Source: DLKC01 sp002478885
GTDB taxonomy: Bacteria > Bacteroidota > Bacteroidia > Chitinophagales > Chitinophagaceae
Direction of reading: 5' to 3'
Length of the DNA: 64,000 nucleotides
Assembly (NCBI GenBank): GCA_046329585.1
Contig: JAXLUI010000001.1
Coordinates: 2,976,001-3,040,000 of the forward strand
Part shown: piece after piece, positions 9,164-18,957 of the stretch
Position numbering within the stretch: position 1 is the stretch's first letter
How the letters are laid out: each line of letters starts with the position of its first letter
Position numbers and translations under genes: made by a program
The notes under the pieces: generated by a model
What the model was told of the DNA's origin: nothing
Databases searched by the model: none
What the model saw: only the letters and a program-made list of their open reading frames with translations

Positions 9164-12100
9164 ATGAAAAAATTATTTACAGCATTTGTTCTGCTGGTTG
9201 CATTCACAGCGAATGCACAGAAACCGGAACTGGTCATCCCTACACGTCATGCAGAAACGGTGGAGCAGGTGCTCTACACAAAGGATGGAAAATATATTCT
9301 GTCTGCAAGTGAAAACATAGTAAAGGTCTGGGAAACATCCAGCGGACGGCTCATAAAAAATATTGTTTGCCGGTGGGGCGAAGCGGAGCCCATGGTTGTG
9401 GATATGGACAATGCCCCCGACGGTAAAACAGTGGCAATTGCAACCTACCGCAATATTCATTTTTTTTCGCTCGACAATTTTTCAGTCCTGAAAGAAATTC
9501 ATATGGATGAAATTTCGAAGATCATATATAGTAAAGATGGCAGCGAACTTTTTGTAGCACATGGAGAGAGCGCTGAGGAAATGCTTTCGAAAATTACGAT
9601 CAACAATGGAAATATTACCCCCCTTTACACGCATAAAGTTGTAAAAGATGAGAATGGCATCAGCAATATAAGCCTGAGCAAGGATGGCAAACAACTGCTT
9701 GCATGCCTCGATAAAGACGGAACCATTATTGTTAATAGTAGTAACGGGCAGGAAATAAAAAACATACCCGCGGAAAAAAAGGTAATCGCTTTCACACCCG
9801 ATGATAATTATTTAACTGTCGGGAAAGGAAAGCAAACTTATGATGTGCTGTTTGAATGGCTGAACCCTGCAACGCTCCAGCCTCTGTGGAGTGCAACCAT
9901 CGCTTATGAAGATGGCGATGGTATTCTTGATTTTTTAAGTGATGAATCTTCTTTCAGGAGACAACTGGCATGGAACCCCGCCAATAACGATTTACTCATC
10001 GCGTCGCAGCATCATTTATTCACGATCAGTTTTGGCGGAAGAACGCAGGCCAAATTAAAATTTGAAGCGGATGGCTATGGGAAATGCATTGCTGCGGCAC
10101 AGGATGGCAGGCGCATAGTGCTTGGCACAAGTACCCCCGCTGTAAATGAGTACAATCTCGCCCAGCAGAAATACATACGCCGTTATGGTAGCCAGGTTTT
10201 TATAACGGCAACAATGCAGTCGGCCAGTGACAGCAGTATGCAGCTATTGTTAAACAGTGACAATGGAAATATCAATGATCTTCGGTTCGACCGGACCAAT
10301 TTTGCGGCGAAAGGCAAGCGCACAGACAACAGTTTTTCGGTAAGTGCTTTAACAAAAAATGGAAAGCTTGGAGCATACTTCTTTCAGCACAGCCTGCATT
10401 TCTTCGATCCGGCAACAATGAAAGATGCTGCTGAAACGATTGATATAGAGGAAAACTTCGATCTGCAGGAAATGGATTTTTCAGCCAATGGCAAATGGCT
10501 CACGGCAGTACACGAAAAGTACGTGCTGGTCTTCGATGTTACAGCAAAAAAGCTGGTAGCAAAAATTGCCACAGGCGTGTACGAATTGGGTACTTATAAT
10601 AATTTTAAAATAGCCGGTATTTCAGGTGATGGAAAAAAGTTGATCACCTACAGTATTAAAGAAAACTCAAACGGCTCAGGTAGTATCCTATGCTTTGATG
10701 TTACCACTGGTAAACTGTTATGGGAAAAGGGCATTGTTGCATGCTGTTTCAGGTTCATCAATTCAGACAAGCAGGTTTGGATGCTGCAGAAAGATAATCC
10801 TGCAGTATTAACACTCGATGCTGCAACAGGCAATACTGTTTCAGAAAAGCGGTTGCCTTTTGAGAGAATCTTCGCGGCAGCTGTCAGCAGCGATTTAAGC
10901 CGGGTCGCCTTCAGTGTCACCGACCAGAATTTTAGTTACCTCAACAGCGATATACAGGTTTGGGACATAACAAAAAATGAACGCATTGCCGTGCTGAAAG
11001 GCCACGAATTCACGCCTGGCGATCTTGAGTTTCTGGCAAATGCCAACTTTCTTGTCTCCGCATCCAGGGATTACAGCACAAGAATATGGGATATAAAAAA
11101 TCAGCGTGAACTTGGCAAACTCATCACCTTTGAAGGCAGTGATGAATGGGTATTTATTACGCCCGACGGAAGGTTTGATGCATCTCCCGGTGCGCTGCAA
11201 ACAATGTATTATACAAAGGGAAAAGAAGTATTGCCGCTTGAAGCTTTGTACGAACAATACTATACACCAAAACTTGTATCAAGGTTACTTGCGGGGGAGC
11301 AATTCGATCCGGTGCCGGACATTGCTAACATAAAAGTGCGGCCATCCGCAAAAATGACGTATGCTGCCGCCACACGCAATCTGTCGGTGGAAGATGATAT
11401 GCCAACCTACCAGAATACAACTGGTGTAGCAGAGATCACTGTCACAGCAATAGCGCCCGGCGATGCCATTGATGAAATACGCCTGTTCCAGAATGGAAAA
11501 GTGGTTACGCTTTCCACACGCAACCTCATCGTTGCTGATGACAATACTGCAAATACAGGCAGCAAAAAGTATACAGTGAATTTACTTCCCGGTGAAAACA
11601 CTTTTCGCGCAGTTGCATTAAATACCCAACGAACAGAAAGCGCTCCCGATGAAATCGCAGTCATTTACAATGCCGGCGACAATAACAATAAAGACAGTAA
11701 GATCGCAATGAACAATACCGAAGGGGCACCCATAGCGGCAATTGATAGAAATGCAATTATGCACTTGATCGTTGTTGGTATCAATAAGTACCAGAACCAG
11801 AACATGCGCCTTAACTATGCTTTGGCCGACGCCACTTCATTTAAAGAAGAAGTAGAAAAAGATGCAAAAAGCGTCATCGCCAATATCAAAACATATTTTA
11901 TAACAGACAACGCTGCAGACAAGGGCGGTATTACCGATGCATTGAAGCAAGTGCAGCAAAATGCTAAAGCAAATGATGTTTTTGTATTTTATTATGCGGG
12001 CCATGGCGTTATCGGGAAAGACAATGAATTCTATCTCGTGCCGGCAGATGTAAGCGATTTAAAAAATGTGCAGAGTGAACTGGAACAAAAAGGTATTTCT

Positions 12101-12508
12101 GCAAAATTGTTGCAGCAATATGCGATAAATATCCAGGCGCAAAAACAATTGTTCATACTCGATGCATGCCAGAGCGCAGGCGCATTCGGAGCGATGTTAA
12201 CCAGCGATGCAACACAGCAAAAGAATATCGCAGTGGTCGCACGAAGTACCGGCACACATTGGATCGCAGCAAGTGGGGCGCAACAATTTGCGAACGAATT
12301 CTCATCACTGGGCCATGGCGCTTTTACTTATGTGCTGTTGGAAGCCTTAAAAGGAGCAGCGGCCGCCGATGATATGATCACGGTAAACAACCTTAAAAAC
12401 TATCTGCAGCTTACTGTACCGGACCTTATGAAAAAATATCATGGTACGCCGCAGTACCCTGCGAGCTATGGTTTCGGAAACGATTTTCCGGTCGAGATAA
12501 AAAAATAA
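9164..12508 (+). CDS. Secreted WD40-propeller / caspase (C14) protein, paralogue 3
   Basis: 1114 residues with a signal peptide (MKKLFTAFVLLVAFTANAQ). The propeller blades are more degenerate than in paralogue 2, but SASENIVKVWETSSGRL near residue 50 and SASRDYSTRIWDIKNQREL near residue 630 are typical. The shared linker is at about 667 (DGRFDASPGALQTMYY) and the beta-sandwich at about 755-835 (DEIRLFQNGK). The caspase domain runs from about 867 (MHLIVVGINKYQNQ) with H947 (YYAGHG) and C1002 (LDACQSAG). The segment VSDLKNVQSELEQKGIS and the C-terminus (GTPQYPASYGFGNDFPVE) match paralogue 1 almost word for word. It is the last of the three consecutive caspase genes, followed by a half copy of the intergenic repeat. 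Confidence 0.92.
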   Translation: MKKLFTAFVLLVAFTANAQKPELVIPTRHAETVEQVLYTKDGKYILSASENIVKVWETSSGRLIKNIVCRWGEAEPMVVDMDNAPDGKTVAIATYRNIHFFSLDNFSVLKEIHMDEISKIIYSKDGSELFVAHGESAEEMLSKITINNGNITPLYTHKVVKDENGISNISLSKDGKQLLACLDKDGTIIVNSSNGQEIKNIPAEKKVIAFTPDDNYLTVGKGKQTYDVLFEWLNPATLQPLWSATIAYEDGDGILDFLSDESSFRRQLAWNPANNDLLIASQHHLFTISFGGRTQAKLKFEADGYGKCIAAAQDGRRIVLGTSTPAVNEYNLAQQKYIRRYGSQVFITATMQSASDSSMQLLLNSDNGNINDLRFDRTNFAAKGKRTDNSFSVSALTKNGKLGAYFFQHSLHFFDPATMKDAAETIDIEENFDLQEMDFSANGKWLTAVHEKYVLVFDVTAKKLVAKIATGVYELGTYNNFKIAGISGDGKKLITYSIKENSNGSGSILCFDVTTGKLLWEKGIVACCFRFINSDKQVWMLQKDNPAVLTLDAATGNTVSEKRLPFERIFAAAVSSDLSRVAFSVTDQNFSYLNSDIQVWDITKNERIAVLKGHEFTPGDLEFLANANFLVSASRDYSTRIWDIKNQRELGKLITFEGSDEWVFITPDGRFDASPGALQTMYYTKGKEVLPLEALYEQYYTPKLVSRLLAGEQFDPVPDIANIKVRPSAKMTYAAATRNLSVEDDMPTYQNTTGVAEITVTAIAPGDAIDEIRLFQNGKVVTLSTRNLIVADDNTANTGSKKYTVNLLPGENTFRAVALNTQRTESAPDEIAVIYNAGDNNNKDSKIAMNNTEGAPIAAIDRNAIMHLIVVGINKYQNQNMRLNYALADATSFKEEVEKDAKSVIANIKTYFITDNAADKGGITDALKQVQQNAKANDVFVFYYAGHGVIGKDNEFYLVPADVSDLKNVQSELEQKGISAKLLQQYAINIQAQKQLFILDACQSAGAFGAMLTSDATQQKNIAVVARSTGTHWIAASGAQQFANEFSSLGHGAFTYVLLEALKGAAAADDMITVNNLKNYLQLTVPDLMKKYHGTPQYPASYGFGNDFPVEIKK

Positions 12509-12544
12509 TCCTGTTACAGGCTTTTGTGCTTCGTGGCATCGTCC

Positions 12545-12564
12545 CTTGTGTCACTCACTTGTGC
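12545..12564 (+). repeat. Intergenic repeat, left arm only, copy 4
   Basis: Only the left-arm form (CTTGTGTCACTCACTTGTGC) is recognisable between caspase paralogue 3 and the DUF885 gene. The GCGACGCAAC arm is missing, so this is a degraded copy. Confidence 0.5.
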
Positions 12565-12705
12565 TTCTTTTCTATGGGCATCGAAGAAGAACCGGGTTTG
12601 AAAGATTAATGCCTATTGCTTATTTCGTTTCCCACATATGGCATATAGGCATTGAAATTATTCCACATACCCTAAATTAAATCGGGCAACATTCTGCAAA
12701 GCATT

Positions 12706-12713
12706 TAAATTTG
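12706..12713 (+). promoter_or_regulatory. Candidate Bacteroidota -7 box (TAAATTTG)
   Basis: An exact match to TAnnTTTG, ending 13 nt before the ATG of the DUF885 gene. There is no clear TTG at the usual -33 spacing, so the call rests on the -7 element alone. Confidence 0.35.
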
Positions 12714-12726
12714 GCAAAGCCACTTT

Positions 12727-14487
12727 ATGAAATATGCAATTTTCGTTCTTGTATTAGGCATTGCATGTGCATGCCGGAACGACCAGCCAGCAACCGGCAA
12801 TGGCGATCAGCCTGGTTCTGCCGACAGCCTTTTCTCTGCATTTGAAAACAGTTTCATCGATGCTTACTGGAAGCAAAATCCTTCAGCGGCCATTTACGCA
12901 GGCTATGGCAAATACTACGATATACTTAAAATACCTGATGCGGCTTCTGTAAAAAGCGATGTTGATTTTGCAAAGCATTACCTCGATTCATTGCATGGGT
13001 TTAATTATGCATCGCTTTCTGCAAATAACAAAATCGATTACCGCATACTCGAGAACCAGTTCAATGGTACCATATGGTACAGCGATACGTTTAAGCAACA
13101 GGAATGGGATCCTTCAGTGTACAATATCGGTGGTGAATGCTACGAGATCATTAATAATAGCTACGCACCACTTACTGAAAGGTTAAGAACGCTCAGCAGC
13201 CATATCGCGCATTCAGATGCTTATTATGCAGCCGCAATCAATATGATAAAGCAGCCTACGCGGGAACATGCGGATCTTGCAGTTAAGCAAAACAAAGGCA
13301 GCCTTGAAGTATTTGGCTCCATGCTGCAGGATTCAGTTAAGGCATCTTCGTTAACGGAAGTAGAAAAAGATACACTGTTGCAGCGTGCTGCAAGAACAAA
13401 ACAGGCGATAAGCACTTATGCCGATGCACTGGAAAAAATGCTGGCTGATAAAAATTTTGCTTTCCGCAATTTCAGGATCGGCGACAGCCTGTTTAACCAA
13501 AAGTTCAAATACGATATTGTTACCGACTATTCAGCTAAAGATATCTTTGATAAGGCAGTAGCCTCAAAGCAATATTACCACGCCCAAATGTTTACGATCA
13601 CCAAAGAGCTGTGGCCGAAATATTTTGAAGGTGCAGCAATGCCGGCCGATACGCTACAGGCCATTAAAATGATGATCGACAAGATTGCCCTCAACCATGC
13701 AAGCCCTGAACATTTAGTAGATACCATCAATAAACAGGTAAATGACCTCAAGCGTTTCATCATTGAAAAAGACTTGTTTGCATATGATACCACCACGCCC
13801 TTAAAGGTGCGTATTATGCCGGCATTTATGAGCGGCGCTACACTGGCCTCGGCGAGCCTTACAGGCCCTTACGACAAGCAGGGGGTTGCTTATTACAACA
13901 TCAGCGATCTTACCAAAATCCCCAAAGCGGAAGCCGAGAGCGATCTGCGGGAGCACAATAATTACACCTTGCAAATATTGTCTATCCATGAAGCCATGCC
14001 GGGTCACGACCTGCAGGGATGGTATTCCAATAAATCGCGTAGTATGGTAAAGGCTGTGTTTGGTAACGGCGCCATGATTGAAGGCTGGGCCGTTTACACC
14101 CAACGCATGATGCTTGATAACGGCTGGGCAAACAATGCACCCGAGATGTGGCTGATGTTTTACAAATGGAGCCTGCGCGAATGCTGCAACGTAATCACCG
14201 ATTATGGCATCCAGTGTCTTAACTACTCCAAAGAAGACGTGGTTAAAATGCTTAAGTACGAGGCTTTCCAGGAAGATGCGCAAATAGCGGAAAAATATCA
14301 CCGGGCCACTATTTCGCAGGTACAGTTGTGCAGTTATTTTACGGGCGCAACCGAAATCAATGCTTTGCGTGAAGCCTACCATAAAAAGAAAGGTGATGCT
14401 TACAGCCTTAAAGATTTTCACGAAAAATTCCTGAGCTATGGAAGCGCGCCGGTTAAATATATTGGTGCATTAATGCTGGGTGAATAG
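12727..14487 (+). CDS. DUF885-family lipoprotein, putative metallopeptidase-like
   Basis: 586 residues. The N-terminus (MKYAIFVLVLGIACAC) has a hydrophobic stretch ending in two cysteines, consistent with a lipoprotein signal, although the lipobox is not canonical. The diagnostic segment is SIHEAMPGHDLQ, where H421-E-A-M-P-G-H is the HExxPGH signature of DUF885 proteins; the histidines and glutamate probably bind a metal. EGWAVY about 30 residues later is a second hallmark. Length and motif order fit the family. Members are usually annotated only as DUF885 and assumed to be hydrolytic; the substrate is unknown. It is followed by a convergent porin gene. Confidence 0.88.
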   Translation: MKYAIFVLVLGIACACRNDQPATGNGDQPGSADSLFSAFENSFIDAYWKQNPSAAIYAGYGKYYDILKIPDAASVKSDVDFAKHYLDSLHGFNYASLSANNKIDYRILENQFNGTIWYSDTFKQQEWDPSVYNIGGECYEIINNSYAPLTERLRTLSSHIAHSDAYYAAAINMIKQPTREHADLAVKQNKGSLEVFGSMLQDSVKASSLTEVEKDTLLQRAARTKQAISTYADALEKMLADKNFAFRNFRIGDSLFNQKFKYDIVTDYSAKDIFDKAVASKQYYHAQMFTITKELWPKYFEGAAMPADTLQAIKMMIDKIALNHASPEHLVDTINKQVNDLKRFIIEKDLFAYDTTTPLKVRIMPAFMSGATLASASLTGPYDKQGVAYYNISDLTKIPKAEAESDLREHNNYTLQILSIHEAMPGHDLQGWYSNKSRSMVKAVFGNGAMIEGWAVYTQRMMLDNGWANNAPEMWLMFYKWSLRECCNVITDYGIQCLNYSKEDVVKMLKYEAFQEDAQIAEKYHRATISQVQLCSYFTGATEINALREAYHKKKGDAYSLKDFHEKFLSYGSAPVKYIGALMLGE

Positions 14488-14573
14488 TCTCCGTATTTGT
14501 ACTGTTTGAAAACATCGCGATGAATGCTGTTACCTAAACGCGTCATCTGTTGTTTGTTGCCAGGAGCACTGTT

Positions 14574-14594
14574 GTACAAGAGTGCGACGCAACT
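14574..14594 (+). repeat. Intergenic repeat, right arm, copy 5
   Basis: GTACAAGAGTGCGACGCAAC at 14574-14593 matches the consensus right arm exactly. It sits in the convergent gap between the DUF885 gene and the porin gene. A GTGCCGGGT segment follows, as the GCCGGGC-like end does in other copies. Confidence 0.7.
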
Positions 14595-14634
14595 TAAGCT
14601 TGTTTGAATCGATGGTGCCGGGTACAAAAAAGTA

Positions 14635-15861
14635 TTAAAACAACAGCCTCATGATACCTAGTATGCGGAATGCCGAGCCCCTGGTATTATCGTAATTTTC
14701 TTTAACACCATAGAGCAATTCACCGCCTATTGTAAAATACTTATTGATGGCATAAACCGCATTGCCTGCGAAATAGCTGCTGTGTTTGAAAATAACATCG
14801 GTTGATTGCGGTTTTTCCTGGTGCAGGTAGCTATAAACATAAGTAGATGACCAGCGTTTTTTGAATACAAAACTGTACGAAACATAACCGCCATAATACA
14901 ACAGCGACTCAAGTGTTATACTGTCTTTTGGAAAAGCTTCATAACCTAATCCACCAAAATCGTTTACGGCGCCTTGGGTGCCATCGCCAATAATGCCAAA
15001 GAGATTAAACGATCTTTTCTTAATTCCAAGCAGGTTTGCTTTGTGGCTGTCCGGCAGGTCGATGCTGAGAGAACTGGTAACGCCCCAGGCGCCAAGTTTC
15101 TTCTTAAAGGAATAATCTTTATCGGTATATACAATTGGCTTATAAATGACCGAGTTTGACCAATGCCCGTTTTTAAAAGTGTATTTTGGTTTTACAACAA
15201 GTTCGGGAAAAGCCGACTTTACCGCGTTTGCGCTGTCTAAAGGTGTATAATCGGCACGGGGTTCTTCTATTGCCAGCAGCAGGTTCCAGTTGCTGCTTAT
15301 TTGTCTGCGCCATCTTATTTGTGCTACACGGGAAGCCGGCATGGAATTAGGTCCTTCGAGATCTAGCGTGTTGGGTGATGCGTTAACGTCGCCAAAATTT
15401 GTCCAGGTTTGCCCTACGAGAAATTCGCCGGTGGTAAGATAGGCGTGCCTCAAACGGAAATAGGTATTCAGCCCCTTGGTGCTCGATAAAAAATCTCCTT
15501 CAACAAAAGCGGTGGTATTGTTACCGGCTTTAGGGAATTTAAAAGCAAAACCCAGCCTGCTCTGGTTGGCAGACATATGAAAGCGTTTGAATTTAATGTT
15601 GGTTATTTCGGTTGTCGGTATCTCGGAGGTTACAAAAACATCGTTGTTGAAAACGTTATTGTTATCGAAGTATAGTGCCGGTTGCACAAACCCGGAAATC
15701 TTTAACTCAGCGAACTCCGTAGCAAATGTCGGCTTTGCAGAGGGCTGATAACTGGTGTCGAGATTACTGTTTCGCTTCAGTGAATCGAATTCCGTTTGGC
15801 TTGCACCCTTTTTTGCGAAGCCTGCAAAGGCTAAAATAGAAAGTAGGAGATATTTGTTCAC
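14635..15861 (-). CDS. DcaP-like outer-membrane porin
   Basis: 408 residues on the minus strand, starting at ATG 15861 with a signal peptide (MNKYLLLSILAFAGFAKKGASQ). The segments ISGFVQPALYFDNNN, FHMSANQSRLGFAF, FVEGDFLSS...LRHAYLTTGEFLVGQTWTNFGD and the alternating hydrophobic strands to a C-terminal aromatic-rich strand ending in LLF are those of the DcaP/Porin_8 type of trimeric porin. It should sit in the outer membrane and admit small, probably negatively charged solutes (family knowledge). It diverges from the beta-lactamase/D-aminoacylase fusion gene, so it may supply substrates to that block (inference). Confidence 0.8.
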   Translation of the reverse strand: MNKYLLLSILAFAGFAKKGASQTEFDSLKRNSNLDTSYQPSAKPTFATEFAELKISGFVQPALYFDNNNVFNNDVFVTSEIPTTEITNIKFKRFHMSANQSRLGFAFKFPKAGNNTTAFVEGDFLSSTKGLNTYFRLRHAYLTTGEFLVGQTWTNFGDVNASPNTLDLEGPNSMPASRVAQIRWRRQISSNWNLLLAIEEPRADYTPLDSANAVKSAFPELVVKPKYTFKNGHWSNSVIYKPIVYTDKDYSFKKKLGAWGVTSSLSIDLPDSHKANLLGIKKRSFNLFGIIGDGTQGAVNDFGGLGYEAFPKDSITLESLLYYGGYVSYSFVFKKRWSSTYVYSYLHQEKPQSTDVIFKHSSYFAGNAVYAINKYFTIGGELLYGVKENYDNTRGSAFRILGIMRLLF

Positions 15862-16015
15862 GAACGCAAAGAAATAAATATTTTATCATTTAAGCTAACC
15901 CTAAAAGATCTGGCAACGATTAATGCTTTGCTTGTTACGTTTTTAACAGCTGAACCGCGCATGACCAACCTGCCAGCTTGTATTTGTTGCTGGCATGGCT
16001 GCACAGGGATTTACA

Positions 16016-16036
16016 ATAAAAGAGTGCGACGCAACG
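16016..16036 (+). repeat. Intergenic repeat, right arm, copy 6
   Basis: TAAAAGAGTGCGACGCAACG lies in the divergent gap between the porin and the beta-lactamase/D-aminoacylase fusion. No convincing left arm is seen. Confidence 0.6.
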
Positions 16037-16123
16037 ATGTTCAATAGCCGCACGATAGTCCGGAACATAGAAAATTGATTTACATTTATCCGGTACTACT
16101 GTTATGGTCTTCAAAAATTCATT

Positions 16124-18643
16124 ATGAGAAAAATTTTTGTTCTGCTCGCACTTGCGGTTACGCCTTTTTTTGTATCGGCCCAAACAAGCAACATAGCCGG
16201 TTCTCTCGATTCTGTTTTAAGTTATTTGTATACAACGCACCAGTTCAACGGCACGGTTTTATATGCGGAGAAGGGCAAGCCGGTATATGAAAAGGCATTT
16301 GGTATTGCGGACAGCAGAACGGGCACGGCACTTCAAACAAATTCGGCATTCAATCTTGCATCCGACACCAAGCAATTCATTTGCATGTGTATCATGATGC
16401 TCAAAGAAAAAGGTCAGCTTTCTTATGAAGATGACGTTACGAAATATATTCCCGAACTTCCTTATAAAGGCATTACGATACGCAACCTGATGACGCATAC
16501 GTCGGGCTTACCCGAATACGATGTGCTGTTTCAACACATTCGCGGACCACTTGATACACTCACCAATGACGGCATGATAAAGATGTTCGCTACCTTGAAG
16601 CCAGCCCTCGAATTTCCAACAGGCACTAAATGGCAATATTGCAACACAGGTTACATATTGCTTTCTGCGGTGGTATCACGAATTTCGAAAATGCCGACAG
16701 AAGAATTTGTCAACGACAATATTGTTATGCCCCTTGGGCTTAAGGAAACTTACTTGTATAATGTTTACTTGCCATCTCCTCAAAACCACGTGTATGGGTT
16801 TGAAGAAGTGAACGGTAAACAAAAACTCAATGATCTTTTCTACCTCGATGGCGTAACAGGTGATGGCAACATGTATTCGTCTGTTGAGGATCTCTTTAAA
16901 TGGGAGCAAAGTCTTTACACCGGGAAACTGGTGAAGAAGGCAACTTATGCCGATGCGCTAAAACCTGTAAAGCTTAGCAACGATTCAACATACCCTTACG
17001 GCTTTGGATGGTTCATTGGAAAGGAAAATGAATTTTATTACCATACAGGAAGCTGGGCAGGTTTCAGGAACATCATCTGCCGCGATACTAAAAATAACCG
17101 CACACTTATTATATTAAGCAACGGTACAAATGGAATGGCAAGACAGGTGGCAAGAAATATATTTGAAGGCAAATCCTATGAACTCCCTTCATTGCAGCTT
17201 ATTACAAATGTGCTCGTAATCGACGGAACCAACACCCCGGCGAGAAAGGCGTCTGTTCGCATTAAAGACAATACGATTATGGCAGTCGGCGATCTTACTC
17301 CTTACCCCGGCGAAACCGTAATTGACGGCGCAGGCAAAACGCTAACCCCCGGCTTTATAGATACTCATAGCCATCTCGACAGGTCGTTACAGGAAAAGCC
17401 CGAGGCCATCCCCGCATTGAACCAGGGTGTGACAACAGTTGTGGTTGGGCAGGATGGCGAAAGTGACCCGATTGATACAATGGAATTACGCATCCAACAG
17501 ACACCTATCGCATTGAACATGGCAAGTTATACCGGCCAAACAACTTTGCGGGCAATGGTAATGGGCGAAAACGATTTGCACCGCGTGGCGACCGAAAAAG
17601 AAGTGGCTGCTATGAAATCATTGCTTGCCACTGAAATGAAAAATGGCTCACTGGGATTAGCAACCGGCCTCGAGTATGAAGGTTCGCATTTTTCATCGCG
17701 TGAAGAAGTGATAGAACTGGCGAAGACAGCTGCTGAATACCATGGCCGATATATCAGCCATATGCGCAGCGAAGATATCGGGCTTGCTGATGCCATTGAC
17801 GAAATAGAACAAATTGGCCTGCAGGCGAAACTCCCCGTGCAGATATCACATTTTAAGATTGCTTTGAAAGATGATTGGGGAACAGCACCAGCTATACTCG
17901 GCGACCTCGAAAACATGCGGAAACAATATGGTGTTAATATAACTGCCGACTGTTACCCTTATGAATATTGGTACAGCACCCTTCGGGTACTCTTTCCAAA
18001 AACCGATTACAGCAATTTGGAAAGCGCAAAGTTTGCTGTCGATCAAACAATCGACCCGTCTGGCTCTGTTGTATTTCCCTTCGCACCAAACAAAACTTAT
18101 GAGGGCAAAACAATCAGTGAGATCGCTGCTATGCGTAACCAGTCGGCGGCACAAACCCTGATCGATCTTATTGTCATGGTCGATGATTTTGAAAAGAAAA
18201 ACCCGGGTGTTGATGCGGAAGGCATCATCGGCAAGTCAATGAAAGATGAAGATATCATCAAATTGCTGTCGTGGGCCAATACCAATATCTGTTCCGATGG
18301 CGGCGGCGGCGGGCATCCACGCAGTCATGGTGCATTCACCCGCGTGCTTGGCTATTACGTACGGGAGAGAAAAATAATGAGCCTTGAAAATGCCATTTAT
18401 AAAATGACCGCTTTGGCAGCCGAACATGTTGGCCTTGCCGATCGCGGCCTCATAGCGCCTGGCTATTATGCCGACCTGGTGCTGCTCGACCCCGCAACTG
18501 TAAAAGACAACGCCACCATACAAAACCCGACCGCTTTGTCAGATGGCATCCTTAAAGTTTGGGTGAATGGAAAAATTGTTTTTGAAAACAAGCAGCCCAC
18601 ACACCAGTATCCCGGAATGTTTTTAAAGAGAGCTGCAGAGTAA
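16124..18643 (+). CDS. Beta-lactamase-like / D-aminoacylase fusion protein
   Basis: 839 residues with a signal peptide (MRKIFVLLALAVTPFFVSAQ). Residues of about 25-360 are a class C beta-lactamase/esterase-like serine hydrolase: S80-D-T-K83 is the SxxK motif, Y172-C-N the YxN motif, and H307-T-G replaces KTG. From about 370 the protein is an amidohydrolase of the D-aminoacylase family: H415-S-H417 metal ligands in FIDTHSHLD, VQISHFK, and the C-terminal SDGGGGGHPRSHGAF...AAEHVGLADRGLIAPG...DLVLLDP block. The second half should release D-amino acids from N-acyl-D-amino acids; the first may cleave D-peptides or esters. The two are in one continuous frame with no sign of an assembly junction. It lies upstream of DgcN/DgcA-like genes, supporting D-amino-acid salvage. 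Confidence 0.9.
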   Translation: MRKIFVLLALAVTPFFVSAQTSNIAGSLDSVLSYLYTTHQFNGTVLYAEKGKPVYEKAFGIADSRTGTALQTNSAFNLASDTKQFICMCIMMLKEKGQLSYEDDVTKYIPELPYKGITIRNLMTHTSGLPEYDVLFQHIRGPLDTLTNDGMIKMFATLKPALEFPTGTKWQYCNTGYILLSAVVSRISKMPTEEFVNDNIVMPLGLKETYLYNVYLPSPQNHVYGFEEVNGKQKLNDLFYLDGVTGDGNMYSSVEDLFKWEQSLYTGKLVKKATYADALKPVKLSNDSTYPYGFGWFIGKENEFYYHTGSWAGFRNIICRDTKNNRTLIILSNGTNGMARQVARNIFEGKSYELPSLQLITNVLVIDGTNTPARKASVRIKDNTIMAVGDLTPYPGETVIDGAGKTLTPGFIDTHSHLDRSLQEKPEAIPALNQGVTTVVVGQDGESDPIDTMELRIQQTPIALNMASYTGQTTLRAMVMGENDLHRVATEKEVAAMKSLLATEMKNGSLGLATGLEYEGSHFSSREEVIELAKTAAEYHGRYISHMRSEDIGLADAIDEIEQIGLQAKLPVQISHFKIALKDDWGTAPAILGDLENMRKQYGVNITADCYPYEYWYSTLRVLFPKTDYSNLESAKFAVDQTIDPSGSVVFPFAPNKTYEGKTISEIAAMRNQSAAQTLIDLIVMVDDFEKKNPGVDAEGIIGKSMKDEDIIKLLSWANTNICSDGGGGGHPRSHGAFTRVLGYYVRERKIMSLENAIYKMTALAAEHVGLADRGLIAPGYYADLVLLDPATVKDNATIQNPTALSDGILKVWVNGKIVFENKQPTHQYPGMFLKRAAE

Positions 18644-18682
18644 GAAGATTTTGTTGCCGGCTTTAGCAAAATGGCATCGCCT

Positions 18683-18848
18683 CTTGCGTCGCACACTTGT
18701 ACAGCGATTCTTTATTCAGCCAGGAGATCAGTAATCGGGTCATTCACTCTGTAATTATCAATACCGCAGAATAATGCCACAGCCTGTTTCAAGATTTCTG
18801 CATATTGCTCAGCAAAGAATAAAGCGCTGAAGAGTGCACTGCAACGCA
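18683..18848 (+). repeat. Intergenic inverted-repeat element, copy 7
   Basis: The left arm CTTGCGTCGCACACTTGTAC is at 18683-18702 and a diverged right arm (GAAGAGTGCACTGCAACG) is near 18829-18846; the loop is long, about 125 nt. The outer left flank (GATTTTGTTGCCGGCTTT) matches other copies. It occupies most of the 314-bp gap before the DUF1611 gene. Confidence 0.65.
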
Positions 18849-18957
18849 TGCTTCATTTCTTTGCCAATGCTGGAAACCAAAAAAATACTGTTTTGCAGGT
18901 AGCGCTACAAATAATATCTTGAACGCCTAATTTAAAAAGTTATCAATAAAGCCAGGT

